A DNA stretch of 6,437 nucleotides from the NCBI GenBank assembly GCA_017501025.1, contig JAFVXS010000054.1, positions 1 through 6,437 on the forward strand. Reading direction: 5' to 3'. The DNA is from Alistipes sp. (GTDB taxonomy: Bacteria > Bacteroidota > Bacteroidia > Bacteroidales > Rikenellaceae). Positions 5,833-6,437 of the stretch are shown one piece after another. Numbering within the stretch: the first letter of the stretch is position 1; every line of letters begins with the position of its first letter. The notes beneath the pieces were generated by a model. It was not told where the DNA came from, did no database searches, and saw only the letters and a list, made by a program, of their open reading frames with translations. A program made the position numbers and the translations under genes.

Positions 5833-5907
5833 AATGGGTTAAAAACCTCATCATCGAGCTATCTCTGCCCGAATATGGGTATAAATCTTTGATTTATCGA
5901 TATTTTA
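5833..5907. other. Intergenic stretch between the MATE gene stop and the rimP promoter
   Basis: No gene is seen here. Two very small stem-loops exist (5837-5840 with 5844-5847, and 5868-5870 with 5877-5879), but neither is followed by a T-run, so MATE transcripts may read into rimP. The region becomes AT-rich toward the promoter and contains the palindrome listed separately. Confidence 0.5.
5881..5897. repeat. AT-rich 7-bp palindrome upstream of the rimP promoter
   Basis: ATAAATC (5881-5887) and GATTTAT (5891-5897) are perfect inverted repeats around TTT. The palindrome ends 10 bp before the -33 box of the rimP promoter, a position suited to an operator or activator site. The short AT-only character means chance is a serious alternative, and no T-run follows, so it is not a convincing terminator. 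Confidence 0.35.
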
Positions 5908-5939
5908 TTTGGAGTTTTTCCAAATATATACTATATTTG
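5908..5939 (+). promoter_or_regulatory. rimP promoter
   Basis: TTTG at 5908-5911 and TATATTTG at 5932-5939 are full matches to the Bacteroidota -33 and -7 boxes, with a 20-nt spacer. The predicted transcription start is near 5943, giving a leader of about 140 nt before the rimP ATG at 6083. Confidence 0.8.
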
Positions 5940-5943
5940 CAGC

Positions 5944-6082
5944 GTTAAAGGGAGAAAGGGGACACGAAAGTCCCCTTCTTTCGTAGAATAACCGAAAGCC
6001 CCCGACGTGTAAACGAGAGACTTTTGCAGCAACAAAAAGGCTTTTTGGGAAGTAAAAATTTGAAAACTAAACCGCAGACAAT
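5944..6082 (+). promoter_or_regulatory. Structured 5' leader of rimP, candidate cis-regulatory RNA
   Basis: The leader contains a clear 8-bp hairpin A, AAGGGGAC (5956-5963) with GTCCCCTT (5970-5977), loop ACGAAA. Its loop plus one stem base, ACGAAAG (5964-5970), is also exactly complementary to CTTTCGT (5978-5984), giving a competing hairpin B. CTTTCG (5978-5983) can instead pair with CGAAAG (5993-5998), hairpin C, which is compatible with A but not B. Further on, AAAGCC (5995-6000) can pair with GGCTTT (6039-6044), excluding C. The octamer TTTGCAGC occurs at 5936-5943, across the expected start site, and again at 6023-6030. The pattern could switch leader folding and control rimP-operon expression; that role is inferred. 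No known riboswitch class was recognised, and no obvious leader peptide was found. Confidence 0.45.
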
Positions 6083-6437
6083 ATGGATATTACAAAAATT
6101 TTGGAGGTAGTAGAGAATCTGCTTGCAGGTAGCGACACATTCGTAGTGGATTGCACCATAAACCCTGCGAATGAGATTATGCTGACATTGGATAGCGACA
6201 CACACGTCTCGATTGACCGTTGTGTCGAAATCAGCCGTGCGGTAGATGCCGCATTTGACCGCGACGAGGAGGACTTCTCGCTTACGGTAGCATCGGCAGG
6301 TATCGGCGAGCCTCTAAAATTGTTACGTCAATACCAAAAGATTGTCGGCTCATCGGTAGAGGTCGTTCTAAAAAACGGCATCAAAATCCTCGCCCAGCTC
6401 GACGCTGCCGACGAGCAGGGCATTACCCTCTCCTACG
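6083..6437 (+). CDS. rimP: Ribosome maturation factor RimP, N-terminal part (3' end outside window)
   Basis: From ATG 6083 the frame stays open to the window edge, giving 118 complete codons (MDITKILEVVENLL...). The sequence follows RimP closely: an N-terminal domain with VVDCTINPANEIMLTLDSD, then VSIDRCVEISRAVDAAFDRDEEDFSLTVASAGIGEPL (about 43-79), where most bacteria have the related SSPGLxRPL, then LRQYQKIVGSSVEVVLKNG leading into the C-terminal SH3-like domain, of which the start is seen. RimP binds the 30S subunit and helps its late assembly. In most bacteria rimP heads an operon with nusA and infB, expected just beyond the window. The start is supported by alignment with the family N terminus and by the leader upstream. 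Total family length is about 150-155 residues, so roughly three quarters is present. Confidence 0.93.
   Translation, partial: MDITKILEVVENLLAGSDTFVVDCTINPANEIMLTLDSDTHVSIDRCVEISRAVDAAFDRDEEDFSLTVASAGIGEPLKLLRQYQKIVGSSVEVVLKNGIKILAQLDAADEQGITLSY

Noticed and set aside
5835..5890. Rho-independent terminator after the MATE gene
   Set aside because: The stems are only 3-5 bp and none is followed by a T-run.
6033..6047. Terminator-like CAAAAAG/CTTTTTG inverted repeat before rimP
   Set aside because: The arms are separated by a single base, leaving only about 5 A-T/C-G pairs once a loop is allowed; too weak to terminate on its own.
1..6437. CRISPR arrays, insertion sequences, phage or defence genes
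   Set aside because: No regularly spaced repeats, transposase or integrase motifs, or defence domains were found in any frame.

Overview
The window looks like chromosomal housekeeping DNA from a member of the Bacteroidota, most likely order Bacteroidales. Three things point there. Five promoter-like sites fit the Bacteroidota -7 box TAnnTTTG, and three of them also have a -33 TTTG at 19-20 nt spacing. Protein features such as the dihydrofolate reductase LLW motif and the RimP LRQYQK segment fit the phylum. The tRNA lacks an encoded CCA. Genus cannot be fixed from the sequence alone. No phage, transposon, CRISPR, toxin or defence genes were seen.

Layout, left to right. (1) The C-terminal part of a Gfo/Idh/MocA-family oxidoreductase (to 560) is followed 20 nt later by a small tatA (581-766). 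A strong hairpin at 784-826 ends this block and also serves the gene facing it. (2) On the minus strand lie a nitroreductase with an N-terminal hydrophobic segment (846-1478) and, upstream of it, tRNA-Arg(CCU) (1541-1612). (3) On the plus strand lie an NhaC-type Na+/H+ antiporter (start probably 1747) and, overlapping it by 8 nt, a HAD phosphatase of the phosphoglycolate phosphatase type (3200-3862). (4) folA, encoding dihydrofolate reductase, runs on the minus strand and converges on the phosphatase gene with only 4 nt between stop codons. (5) A MATE-family efflux transporter runs on the plus strand, divergent from folA. (6) The 5' part of rimP (6083 to the window edge) follows a strong promoter and a leader of about 140 nt that can form alternative hairpins.

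The genes do not form one pathway. They cover redox enzymes, protein export, ion homeostasis, metabolite repair, folate metabolism, drug efflux and ribosome maturation. The most informative signals are regulatory. Divergent folA and MATE promoters argue for moving both start codons inward; the MATE gene then starts at GTG 4459, almost at the predicted transcription start, implying a leaderless or near-leaderless mRNA. The rimP leader is the best candidate for an unannotated RNA element. I saw no convincing new multi-gene system.
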